Of a DNA stretch of 64,000 bases, positions 8,151-15,019 are shown one piece after another. Within the stretch, counting starts at the first letter, position 1. Every line of letters starts with the position of its first letter. The notes under the pieces were generated by a model that worked only from the letters and a program-made list of their open reading frames with translations, had not been told where the DNA came from and ran no database searches. The translations under genes were made by a program, and so were the position numbers. This DNA is from Burkholderiales bacterium (lineage in GTDB: Bacteria; Pseudomonadota; Gammaproteobacteria; Burkholderiales; Burkholderiaceae_C): contig JACPOI010000041.1 of NCBI GenBank assembly GCA_016185015.1, positions 1 through 64,000 on the forward strand, in the 5' to 3' direction.

Positions 8151-9338
8151 ATGCAATTTGCCGACCGCCTCAACAACGTCGAAACCTCCGCCATCCGCGA
8201 ACTCTTCAAGCTGCTGGGCAAACCCGGCATCATCTCCTTTGCCGGCGGTTTCCCCGACAGCGCCATGTTCGACGTGGACGGCATCCGCGAAGCCGCCAAC
8301 AAGGCCCTGGCCGAAGAGCCGGGCGGTGCCCTGCAGTACGGCGCCACCGAAGGCTACAACCCCCTGCGTGAACAGCTGGCTGCCTTCATGGGCAGCAAGG
8401 GTGTGCAGGTCAATCCCGATGGCCTGATTGTCACCACCGGCAGCCAGCAGGCGCTGGACCTGATCGGCAAGACCTTGGTGGACCCCGGCGCCAAGGTCAT
8501 CGTGGAGGCGCCCACCTTCCTCGCCACCATCCAGTGCTTCCGCCTCTACGGCGCCCAGGTCATCGGCGCGCCCATCGACGCGCAGGGCGTGCAGGTGGAC
8601 AAGCTCGAACAGCTGATCGCCGAACACAAGCCGCGTTTTGTCTACCTCATCCCCACCTTCGGCAACCCCAGCGGCGCCACCCTGAGCCTGGAGCGCCGCA
8701 AGCGCATCCTGGAGCTGGCCGTGAAAACCAGGACTGTGGTGATCGAGGACGACCCCTATGGCGACCTCTACTTCGGCAAGGCCCCGCCGCCCAGCCTGCT
8801 GGCCCTCACGGCCCAGGTGCCCGGCAGCCGCGACTGGCTGGTGCACTGCGGCTCCCTGAGCAAGGTGCTGTCGCCGGGCCTGCGTGTGGGTTGGATGATC
8901 GCCCCGCCCGAACTGCTGGCGAAAGCGACGATGTGCAAGCAGTTCAGCGACGCCCATACCAGCACCTTTGCCCAGGCCACGGCCGCGCAATACCTCAAGG
9001 CCGGTCGTATGCCCGCCACCCTGGCCCATGTGCGCGAGGTCTACGCCGGCCGCGCGCAGACCATGGGCGAATGCCTGAAGAAGGAGCTGGGCGACGCCAT
9101 CGAATTCACCCAGCCCGGCGGCGGCCTGTTCTTCTGGGCCCGGCTCACGGGTGCGGGCGGCAAGCTCAAGGATGCCGGTGAACTGGCCAAACGCGCCATC
9201 GAGAAGGGCGTGGCCTTTGTGCCGGGGGCGCCGTTCTATGCGACCAACCCCGATGCCGCTACCCTGCGCCTGAGTTTTGCGACGGTGGGGGAGGACAAGA
9301 TCAGGGAAGGGGTGGAGCGGCTAGGGAAGGCGATCTGA
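8151..9338 (+). CDS. PLP-dependent aminotransferase, 2-aminoadipate/LysN type
   Basis: A 395-residue fold-type I aminotransferase. The N-terminal ISFAGGFPDSAMFD, the central PTFGNPSGATLSLERR, the cofactor Asp/Tyr in VVIEDDPYGDLYF and the PLP Lys in CGSLSKVLSPGLRVGWM are all present. It lacks the N-terminal GntR domain of MocR regulators, so it is an enzyme. This subgroup transaminates 2-aminoadipate, aromatic or branched-chain amino acids; the substrate cannot be fixed from the sequence. It stands alone, followed by a strong terminator. Confidence 0.9.
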   Translation: MQFADRLNNVETSAIRELFKLLGKPGIISFAGGFPDSAMFDVDGIREAANKALAEEPGGALQYGATEGYNPLREQLAAFMGSKGVQVNPDGLIVTTGSQQALDLIGKTLVDPGAKVIVEAPTFLATIQCFRLYGAQVIGAPIDAQGVQVDKLEQLIAEHKPRFVYLIPTFGNPSGATLSLERRKRILELAVKTRTVVIEDDPYGDLYFGKAPPPSLLALTAQVPGSRDWLVHCGSLSKVLSPGLRVGWMIAPPELLAKATMCKQFSDAHTSTFAQATAAQYLKAGRMPATLAHVREVYAGRAQTMGECLKKELGDAIEFTQPGGGLFFWARLTGAGGKLKDAGELAKRAIEKGVAFVPGAPFYATNPDAATLRLSFATVGEDKIREGVERLGKAI

Positions 9339-9369
9339 TCATTGGCCGATAAGGTCAGGAACGTTCAGG

Positions 9370-9399
9370 AAGGGGTGCACGATGCGCCCCTTTTTTGTT
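9370..9399 (+). terminator. Rho-independent terminator after the aminotransferase gene
   Basis: GGGGTGC (9372-9378) pairs with GCGCCCC (9384-9390), one G-T pair included, across a short loop. The run TTTTTTGTTT follows. It sits 30 nt after the stop codon. Confidence 0.85.
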
Positions 9400-9427
9400 T
9401 CTGCACCAGATGGGGCCGTTGACGGCC

Positions 9428-10079
9428 AATAGCGGACATTCGGGAGTCACGCCAAAAGCTGTCGCTCTATGATCCTTTTGGGGGGTATCCCAGGGAACCT
9501 GCGATCCATAGAATCTGCCTAACCATTCGTTAGATTGCACAAGGGAGGGTTCTATGCCAACAAAGGGATCACAAATTGAGATCGACGCCAGTGGCTCGTT
9601 AGGAGCCTACTTTGAGTACAACAAGGTACTGCGAACCTGGTTTGTGGCCTTCGGCGTAGGCGGCCCGGCGTTGCTTCTTTCTAACGAGAAGTTGACCAAG
9701 CTATTGTCAGCCAGCGGCGATCTACGATTGGTCGCCGTCCTCTTTCTGGTGGGGGGTGGCGCTCAGGTCGTAGTGGCTCTCATCAACAAAGTCGCCAACT
9801 GGTACGTGCATTCGAAGTATCACCAAGTAGGCGTCACACCAACTTTCAAGCACCATGCCGCAGAGTGGATTGCAAATCAATTTTGGATTGACGTCCTTGC
9901 AGATATCGTTTCTGTTTGCGTCTTTGGGTGGGCCTCGTGGCTGCTGCTTACAGTCTTCGTATCCGTTCCGTAAGGTTCAAGCACATGAAGCCTGACCCGT
10001 CATCGCAATGGGCCGTCTACGGCGCCCGCTGAATTCAAACGTTGAGCATCCGCTTCGAGACCAGAGAACGTCCGCTATG
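9428..10079. mobile_element. Lower-GC islet with flanking inverted repeats and cassette-like half sites
   Basis: AATAGCGGACATTC (9428-9441) and GAACGTCCGCTATG (10066-10079) form a 14-bp inverted repeat with 12 matches around a segment clearly poorer in GC than its neighbours. Inside it, GCCTAAC-CATTC-GTTAGAT (9517-9535) matches the RYYYAAC and GTTRRRY cores of integron attC sites just before the ORF. GAATTCAAACGTTGAGC (about 10031-10047) resembles an attC right half after it, with TTCAAGC / GCTGAA as possible inner arms containing one extrahelical base. No integrase is visible, and the outer left core of the second site is not canonical. The islet may be a captured or degenerate gene cassette. 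Confidence 0.4.
9554..9973 (+). CDS. Small membrane protein of unknown function, possible cassette gene
   Basis: A 139-residue protein I do not recognise. Hydrophobic segments at about residues 30-42, 58-77 and 112-136 suggest three membrane spans, with a hydrophilic loop (VHSKYHQVGVTPTFKHHAAEW) between the second and third. A GGGAGG ribosome site lies about 8 nt before the ATG. Codon use is much less GC-biased than in the flanking genes, consistent with recent acquisition, and the ORF nearly fills the space between the two attC-like half sites. It is a plausible gene, but its role is unknown. Confidence 0.65.
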   Translation: MPTKGSQIEIDASGSLGAYFEYNKVLRTWFVAFGVGGPALLLSNEKLTKLLSASGDLRLVAVLFLVGGGAQVVVALINKVANWYVHSKYHQVGVTPTFKHHAAEWIANQFWIDVLADIVSVCVFGWASWLLLTVFVSVP

Positions 10080-10264
10080 GGTCGGAAGCTGCTTGTCCTC
10101 AGCCCTGACCCGGCAGACAGCTACCGGCCTTGAATCGACACTCAATCACCGGAGGGCTGCTGTGCAGAAAAGCGGATGGCGGAGGGGCAGGTCCTACGCG
10201 TGGCTATGTTCAGTAATTTGTAAGGCGCCTAGCTTCCAAGCGCCAGATGCCTCGATGGAAGGCG
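9974..10264. other. Non-coding stretch with no supported gene
   Basis: Apart from the cassette-like right half at about 10031-10047 and the inverted-repeat copy at 10066-10079, I see no ORF with coding character, no RNA gene and no clear terminator. The sequence resembles the degenerate filler often left at old insertion sites. Confidence 0.5.
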
Positions 10265-10693
10265 TCATCTTCCCTGCTTGATGGCGGCCAGCTGTTCGCG
10301 GATGATGCGCTCGGCATCTTCGGGTGGCATGTCTATGCCGCCCATCAGCGGGCGCACCTCGATGCAACAGGGCTGGCCAGGGAAGGGCGCCGGAAAGCGC
10401 TGCGCCCAAGCCAGCGCTTCATCGCGCGATGGCACCTCGATCAGCGTGTAGCCGGCAATCAGCTCCTTGGCCTCTGCGAAGGGGCCGTCCATGACGCGCC
10501 CGCGGCCGGCGGCGTCGTACAACACGCGAAAACCCTGGCTGCTGGGCTGCAGGCCGGCACCATCGAGCAGCACGCCTGCCTTGGCCATCTCGTCGTGGAA
10601 GGCCATCATGCGCGGCACGAGTGTGGGGTCATCAGGGAAGTCACCCGCCTCGCTCGTTGCCGTGGCGCGAACCTGGATCATGTATCGGGGCAT
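10265..10693 (-). CDS. YciI/DGPF-family protein
   Basis: A 142-residue protein with the family hallmark VMDGPFAEAKELIAGYTLIEV, preceded by MPRYMIQVRATATSEAG and followed by a helical C-terminus. YCII-related proteins have a ferredoxin-like alpha-beta barrel fold with a conserved His/Asp pair. The DGPF subgroup is often found beside extracytoplasmic sigma factors, but none is present here. A GGAG-like site precedes the ATG. The biochemical role is not established for the family. Confidence 0.85.
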   Translation of the reverse strand: MPRYMIQVRATATSEAGDFPDDPTLVPRMMAFHDEMAKAGVLLDGAGLQPSSQGFRVLYDAAGRGRVMDGPFAEAKELIAGYTLIEVPSRDEALAWAQRFPAPFPGQPCCIEVRPLMGGIDMPPEDAERIIREQLAAIKQGR

Positions 10694-10781
10694 GGAAGTC
10701 TCCTAAATGGCTACCTTATACGACGAACGACAAAGGCGCATTTCGACAAGCACCCCGGCTTTTGGGGCGTAACCAGGCGCC

Positions 10782-11486
10782 CTACCGTGACAGCGCCCGT
10801 AGTCCCGACAAATCCAATATTTCCATCCCCCCCCGCTGCACCCGCAAAATCCCCTGCGCCTCCAGTTCCTTGAGGATCTGGTTCGTCGTCTGGCGTGACA
10901 CGCCGATCATCAGCGCCAGTTCCTGCTGGGTCACAGCCAGCACGCGCCGGGTGCCCCCCTTGCCACTCTGTACCCCGTAACCCTCGGCCATGCCCACCAA
11001 GCGCCGCGCCAGGCGCAGCGGGGCGCTGAGCACCGTCTGTTCTTCCATCGTCAAGAAAGCCAGGCGCAGCTTGTCGGCCATCAACACGGCCAGGTCGCGC
11101 CAGTGCTGCGGGTGCTCATGTAGCCAGGCCAGCAGCTCGGCCTGGGGCACCTGCAGCAGGGTGCTGGGCTCGGCCGCGTGGGCGTGGTGAGTGCGGGTGG
11201 CGCCGTCGAAGACGGTGATCTCGCCGAACCACTGGGGCGGCGGCAGCACCACCAGCAGGGCTTCGCGCGCGTCGTCGCCGCGGCCGCTCTGGCCCGAGAT
11301 GCGGATGGCGCCGGACACCACGGCGTAGAGGCCGCAGGGCGGGCTGTCGCGCAGGAAGAGGGCTTCCCCGGCCTGCAACTGGCGCACCTTGGCCATCTTG
11401 AGCAGGCCCTGGGCGAAGTCGGGCGGTAGCTGGGCGTACCAGCGGCCGGCGTTCAGCACGGGCAGGTAGTGTTGCGCGTCGTTCAT
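10782..11486 (-). CDS. Crp/Fnr-family transcriptional regulator
   Basis: A 234-residue regulator with an N-terminal cyclic-nucleotide-type sensor barrel (LQAGEALFLRDSPPCGLYAVVSGAIRISG) and a C-terminal winged helix-turn-helix (ELALMIGVSRQTTNQILKEL). The cysteine cluster of FNR is absent, so it is not an Fe-S oxygen sensor; the ligand is unknown. The frame is open to an ATG at 11555, but that start would fall inside the operator and upstream of the predicted transcription start, so the ATG at 11486 (MNDAQHYLPVLNAGRW) is preferred. The palindrome 11555-11568 in its promoter suggests self-regulation and control of the divergent gene. Confidence 0.88.
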   Translation of the reverse strand: MNDAQHYLPVLNAGRWYAQLPPDFAQGLLKMAKVRQLQAGEALFLRDSPPCGLYAVVSGAIRISGQSGRGDDAREALLVVLPPPQWFGEITVFDGATRTHHAHAAEPSTLLQVPQAELLAWLHEHPQHWRDLAVLMADKLRLAFLTMEEQTVLSAPLRLARRLVGMAEGYGVQSGKGGTRRVLAVTQQELALMIGVSRQTTNQILKELEAQGILRVQRGGMEILDLSGLRALSR

Positions 11487-11539
11487 GGGGTTTGTACGGG
11501 GGCGAAGGCTTGTGTCGGGTACCTGACAGACTGGTGCCG

Positions 11540-11568
11540 AGGGTAGGTCGATCATTGACGCCTGTCAA
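11540..11568 (-). promoter_or_regulatory. Predicted promoter of the Crp/Fnr gene
   Basis: Reading the minus strand, TTGACA (11568-11563) is followed after exactly 17 nt by TACCCT (11545-11540). The -35 box lies inside the FNR-type palindrome. The predicted start point is near 11533, leaving a leader of about 47 nt to the ATG at 11486. Confidence 0.5.
11555..11568. promoter_or_regulatory. FNR/CRP-type operator palindrome
   Basis: TTGAC-GCCT-GTCAA is a perfect inverted repeat with the geometry of the FNR box (TTGAT-N4-ATCAA). It lies between the Crp/Fnr gene and the divergent Mpo1-like gene and overlaps the -35 of the former, which fits autorepression. The assignment of the binding protein is inferred from proximity. 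Confidence 0.6.
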
Positions 11569-11590
11569 TTATTAGAAAGAGACGTCGTCT

Positions 11591-12118
11591 ATGAAAACCC
11601 TGACCGATCACCTCACCCAGTACGCGGCCTACCATCAGGACGCGCGCAACGTGGCCACGCATTTCGTGGGCATCCCCATGATCGTGCTGGCCGTGACCAT
11701 CCTGCTCTCGCGCCCGGCCTGGGACGTGGGCGGTCTGCCGCTCACGCCGGCGCTGCTGGTGTCCGTCCTGTCCTCGCTGTTCTACCTGCGGCTGGATCTG
11801 CGCTTCGGCCTGGCCATGGCGCTGCAACTGGCCCTGAGCCTGTGGGCCAGCCAGTGGTTTGCCGCGCAGTCCACTGCAGAGTGGCTGGGCTGGGGCATCG
11901 GCCTGTTTGTGGTGGGTTGGGCCATCCAGTTCCTGGGCCACTACTGGGAAGGCCGCAAGCCGGCCTTTGTGGATGACCTGGTGGGCCTGCTGGTGGGCCC
12001 GCTGTTCCTGACGGCCGAGGTGGCTTTTGCCCTGCGCCTGCGCACTGATGTGCAGACCGAGATGGAGCGCCGCCTGGGTGAGGGCGCGCACGGCGCGCGA
12101 CGGGTGGCCGCGGCATGA
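11591..12118 (+). CDS. Mpo1/DUF962-family membrane protein
   Basis: A 175-residue protein with the family signature YHQDARNVATHFVGIP near residues 14-29 and QFLGHYWEGRKPAFVDDL near 118, separated by hydrophobic spans. The conserved histidines match those of yeast Mpo1, an iron-dependent dioxygenase that shortens 2-hydroxy fatty acids. The bacterial homologues are annotated on that basis, but their substrate is not settled. The gene is divergent from the Crp/Fnr gene across a 14-bp operator and overlaps the next gene by ATGA, so the two are translationally coupled. Confidence 0.85.
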   Translation: MKTLTDHLTQYAAYHQDARNVATHFVGIPMIVLAVTILLSRPAWDVGGLPLTPALLVSVLSSLFYLRLDLRFGLAMALQLALSLWASQWFAAQSTAEWLGWGIGLFVVGWAIQFLGHYWEGRKPAFVDDLVGLLVGPLFLTAEVAFALRLRTDVQTEMERRLGEGAHGARRVAAA

Positions 12119-12990
12119 CGTTCACTGCGGCTTTGCCCGCGCTGCTGCTGGGAGCGCTTGCCCTGGTGATGTTCGGCCTGGGCCTGTCCCTCACGCTGGG
12201 TGATTTCGTGCGCCTGCGGCAACACCCCAAGGCCGTGCTGCTGGCCCTGGCCATCCAGATGCTGCTGCTGCCCGCCGTGGCCTGGGGGCTCATCGTGGGC
12301 CTGGGCGTGGCGCCGGTGTATGCGGTGGGGCTGATGCTGCTGGCGGCTTCGCCGGGCGGGGTGTCGGCCAATCTGTTCAGCCACCTGTTTGGCGGCAATG
12401 TGGCGATGAACATTTCGCTCACGGCCATCAACACGGTGCTGTCCATCGTGAGCCTGCCGCTGATCACCAACTGGGCCATCGCCACGTTTGCGCAGACGGG
12501 TCAGGTGGTGCCGCTGCAGTTCGGCAAGGTGTTCGAGGTGGTGGGGGTGATCCTGGTGCCGGTGCTCATCGGCATGGCGGTGAGCAGCAAGCAGCCCGGT
12601 TTTGCCGCGCGCATGGAAAAGCCCATGAAGGCCTTCAGTGCCCTGGTGCTGGCGGCCTTTGCGGTGATTGCGATTGCCAAAGAGTGGACGGCGCTGACGC
12701 AGTCGTTCAGCAGCCTTGGGCCGGTGGTGCTGGCCTTCAACCTGCTGAGCCTGCTTTCGGGTTATTACCTCTCGCGCTGGGCCGGGCTGGACAAGCCCAT
12801 GGCCACGGCGGTGAGTTTCGAGATCGGCATCCACAACTCCACGCTGGCTATCTTCGTGGCGCTGTCGGTGCTGGGTAATTTCCAGCTGGCGCTGCCGGCG
12901 GCGATCTACTCGGTCAGCATGTACCTCACGGCCTCGCTGTTCGGCATGCTGGTGCTGCGCCGCGCGCCGCAGCGGGTCGGCGCGTACTGA
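12115..12990 (+). CDS. Bile acid:sodium symporter (BASS) family transporter
   Basis: A 291-residue, very hydrophobic protein with about nine to ten membrane spans. Typical BASS motifs are present: LMLLAASPGGVSANLFSHL near residue 72 and SFEIGIHNSTLAIFVAL near 233, which carries the E-x-G-x-x-N/Q sodium-site pattern. The family imports organic anions together with sodium; the substrate here is unknown. It is coupled to the Mpo1-like gene by a 4-bp overlap and followed by a strong terminator. Confidence 0.9.
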   Translation: MTFTAALPALLLGALALVMFGLGLSLTLGDFVRLRQHPKAVLLALAIQMLLLPAVAWGLIVGLGVAPVYAVGLMLLAASPGGVSANLFSHLFGGNVAMNISLTAINTVLSIVSLPLITNWAIATFAQTGQVVPLQFGKVFEVVGVILVPVLIGMAVSSKQPGFAARMEKPMKAFSALVLAAFAVIAIAKEWTALTQSFSSLGPVVLAFNLLSLLSGYYLSRWAGLDKPMATAVSFEIGIHNSTLAIFVALSVLGNFQLALPAAIYSVSMYLTASLFGMLVLRRAPQRVGAY

Positions 12991-13044
12991 ATCCTGCCTG
13001 GAGGCTGCGACGCCTGGGCCTTGCGGCTGGCGTCCGTGACGCTG

Positions 13045-13078
13045 AAAAAAGGGGCACCTCCCGGGTGCCCCTTTTTTG
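13045..13078 (+). terminator. Rho-independent terminator after the BASS transporter gene
   Basis: GGGGCACC (13051-13058) pairs perfectly with GGTGCCCC (13064-13071). TTTTTTG follows, and AAAAAA precedes the stem, so it could also work in the other direction. Confidence 0.92.
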
Positions 13079-13204
13079 TTGGCCTCCCCATCGAATGTGC
13101 GCTGGCAGACACACGATAAAGCGCCTAGGATGCAGACTGTATTTGCGCCCCAGGTGTGACATCTCTGGCACGGCGCGAGGACCGGATCAGCGGAGGACCT
13201 GCTT

Positions 13205-13411
13205 ATGGGATCGAACGACGCGGACGAACAGGACCGGCAAGAGGCTGTCATCGAGCTGGCTGAACTGGTCCATCTCGCCCAGGAGACGGGGCGACGACTG
13301 GCCAACAAATCGCATGGCGATCTCTACGATCTGGCGCATGACGTGATTGAACTGTTGCATCAGGTCAGGGCACAGATCGAATTGATCCAGGAACGGTCGG
13401 CCAAGCCATGA
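13205..13411 (+). CDS. Small helical protein, paralogue of the gene at 22669
   Basis: A 68-residue acidic, all-helical protein with no signal peptide or membrane segment. Residues 30-63 (GRRLANKSHGDLYDLAHDV and onward) share 16 of 34 positions with residues 26-59 of the 80-residue protein encoded at 22669-22911. The common pattern is R-x-LAN-x-SHG-x-x-YD-x-A, then E-x-LH-x-x-R-x-Q. A GGAGG ribosome site (13193-13197) precedes the ATG. The duplication and conservation of the SHG-YD core support a real gene. I do not recognise a function; the length and helicity suggest a small adaptor or dimer. Confidence 0.7.
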   Translation: MGSNDADEQDRQEAVIELAELVHLAQETGRRLANKSHGDLYDLAHDVIELLHQVRAQIELIQERSAKP

Positions 13412-13446
13412 AACGCAGGCCCTGGCCCGGGCTTGTCGGTGGCGCT

Positions 13447-13475
13447 TTGCACGTCGGCGCCATAACGTGTACAAC
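13447..13475 (+). promoter_or_regulatory. Predicted promoter for the metallo-hydrolase gene at 13601
   Basis: TTGCAC (13447-13452) and TACAAC (13470-13475) are separated by exactly 17 nt in the spacer after the small helical gene. Its start point would give a leader of about 120 nt. Confidence 0.4.
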
Positions 13476-13600
13476 GCAAGCGGGCGGCGCGGGTCTTTCC
13501 AGTCGACCCACTTGAGCCTGCCGCAAGCAGCGGCGTCGATCGCCGGGCCTCGATGCAGGCCGTTGGTGTGAGTTTCAAACCAAGAACGAGGAGCAGACGC

Positions 13601-14578
13601 ATGAGCAAGAAACCGATGATCCGGATGGCCGCGGCAGGATGCCTGGCCGCCATCAGCCTGCTGGCGCAGCCAGCCCTGGCCCAGAACCTGAAGGTGACAG
13701 CGCTGGGCGGCCACGACGGCGAGTTGTGCCCGCAGGACCGCGCGATGATCTTCGAAGACCCCAACGGCACGCGCATCCTCTACGACGTGGGCCGCACGGT
13801 GGCCGGCGCCACCGACCCGCGCCTGGGCAAGATCGACATCATCCTGGTCAGCCACATGCACGGCGACCACGTGGGCAATGCGCACAACAAGGCGCCCAAC
13901 TCGGGCAGCTGTGACAAACCAGACGTGTCGGTCTCGGCGCTGCCGAATTCGAGCACGGTGAACATCGCGCTGGCCAAGAAGGCCAAGATCGTGACGGGCA
14001 GCGAGATGCCGCCTTTCTTCGCCGGCAAGCTCAAGGCCAATGGCGGTAACCCGGCCGATTCCATCCTGGCGCGCTTCGGCGGCAGCGTGACCCTCGGCGG
14101 CGTGAAGATCGCCACGGTGCCGGCCGTGCACAGCAACGGCCTGGACCCGGACTACATCGGCGGCGACCTGGGCAAGCACATGAAGGACGCGGGCATTGCG
14201 GGCTACGTGGGCGAGGCCACCGGCTACGTGCTGACCTTCAGCAACGGCCTGGTGGTCTACCTCTCGGGTGACACGGGCATCACGGCGGCGCAGGACAAGG
14301 TGGTGCGCGGTTATTACAAGGCCCGCCTGGCCGTGATGAACATCGGCGACGGTTTCTCCACCGGCCCGGCGGAAGCGGCCTATGTGATCAACGACCTGGT
14401 CCAACCCGCGGCCGTGATCGCCTCGCACGTGAACGAGGTCGCCACCAAGGGCGGCCAGGTGGTGCCGGGCAGCAAGACCGACCGTTTCATGAAAGCCAGC
14501 AAGGTGCCGGTGCACATTCCGCTCAGCGGCAAGCTCATGGAGTTCGACAGCAGCGGCAAGTGCGCTGCCGGCTGCTGA
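13601..14578 (+). CDS. Exported metallo-beta-lactamase-fold hydrolase
   Basis: A 325-residue protein with a Sec signal (MSKKPMIRMAAAGCLAAISL, cleavage after PALA-Q). The zinc motif is SHMHGDHVGN (HxHxDH) near residue 84, with further metal ligands likely in VPAVHSNG, YLSGDTGIT and IASHVNEV. ATG 13601 is chosen because GAGGAG precedes it and the signal peptide follows; the frame is open further upstream. A Cys-containing C-terminus (GKCAAGC) is unusual. The fold hydrolyses many substrates; the periplasmic substrate here is unknown. It stands alone with a predicted promoter of its own. Confidence 0.88.
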   Translation: MSKKPMIRMAAAGCLAAISLLAQPALAQNLKVTALGGHDGELCPQDRAMIFEDPNGTRILYDVGRTVAGATDPRLGKIDIILVSHMHGDHVGNAHNKAPNSGSCDKPDVSVSALPNSSTVNIALAKKAKIVTGSEMPPFFAGKLKANGGNPADSILARFGGSVTLGGVKIATVPAVHSNGLDPDYIGGDLGKHMKDAGIAGYVGEATGYVLTFSNGLVVYLSGDTGITAAQDKVVRGYYKARLAVMNIGDGFSTGPAEAAYVINDLVQPAAVIASHVNEVATKGGQVVPGSKTDRFMKASKVPVHIPLSGKLMEFDSSGKCAAGC

Positions 14579-14620
14579 AGCGGCCGCATGCGGGACACCG
14601 CCTGACAAGGGGAGCCTGAG

Positions 14621-15010
14621 ATGGAACGATCACGTTATGCGGGCCTTTTTCAGAAAGGGTGCGCGGTCGTGGCCGCCCTGTTCGGCCTTCTCACTGTCTT
14701 TGCGGGGACCCGTGTGTTGACGGGCGAAGATCCCGGCTACGTGGTGTTTCGGCCGCTGCTCATCTACAACACGGTGATGGGTTTCATGTACATCCTGGCA
14801 GGATTCCTGATCTGGCGCAGCATCCGCCCGGGCTTGCACGCAGCGGCCGCGATCGTGCTGCTCAATCTGCTGGTCCTGGTGGCAGTGGCCTACCTGTACA
14901 GCGCGGGGCAGGGTGTGGCCGCGGACAGCGTGAAGGCCATGCTGTTGCGCACCGGCGTCTGGCTGGCACTGTGGCTCAGTCTGGCTTGGGTGGGCCGCAG
15001 GGCCTCCTGA
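14621..15010 (+). CDS. Small integral membrane protein of unknown function
   Basis: A 129-residue hydrophobic protein with about four predicted spans (near residues 11-30, 46-66, 73-93 and 106-124) and a short basic N-terminus. No motif identifies a family to me. It starts 42 nt after the metallo-hydrolase stop and has a GGGAGCC ribosome site, so it may be co-transcribed with that gene. It is convergent with the osmoprotectant transporter gene. Confidence 0.7.
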   Translation: MERSRYAGLFQKGCAVVAALFGLLTVFAGTRVLTGEDPGYVVFRPLLIYNTVMGFMYILAGFLIWRSIRPGLHAAAAIVLLNLLVLVAVAYLYSAGQGVAADSVKAMLLRTGVWLALWLSLAWVGRRAS

Positions 15011-15019
15011 GACGGTCGA

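Noticed and set aside
5187-9338. A single 1383-codon plus-strand open frame spanning nth to the aminotransferase gene
   Set aside because: It merely links an antisense stretch, the N-terminus of the phosphatase gene and the aminotransferase by high-GC absence of stops. Only 6357-~6590 and 8151-9338 have recognisable protein sequence in this frame.
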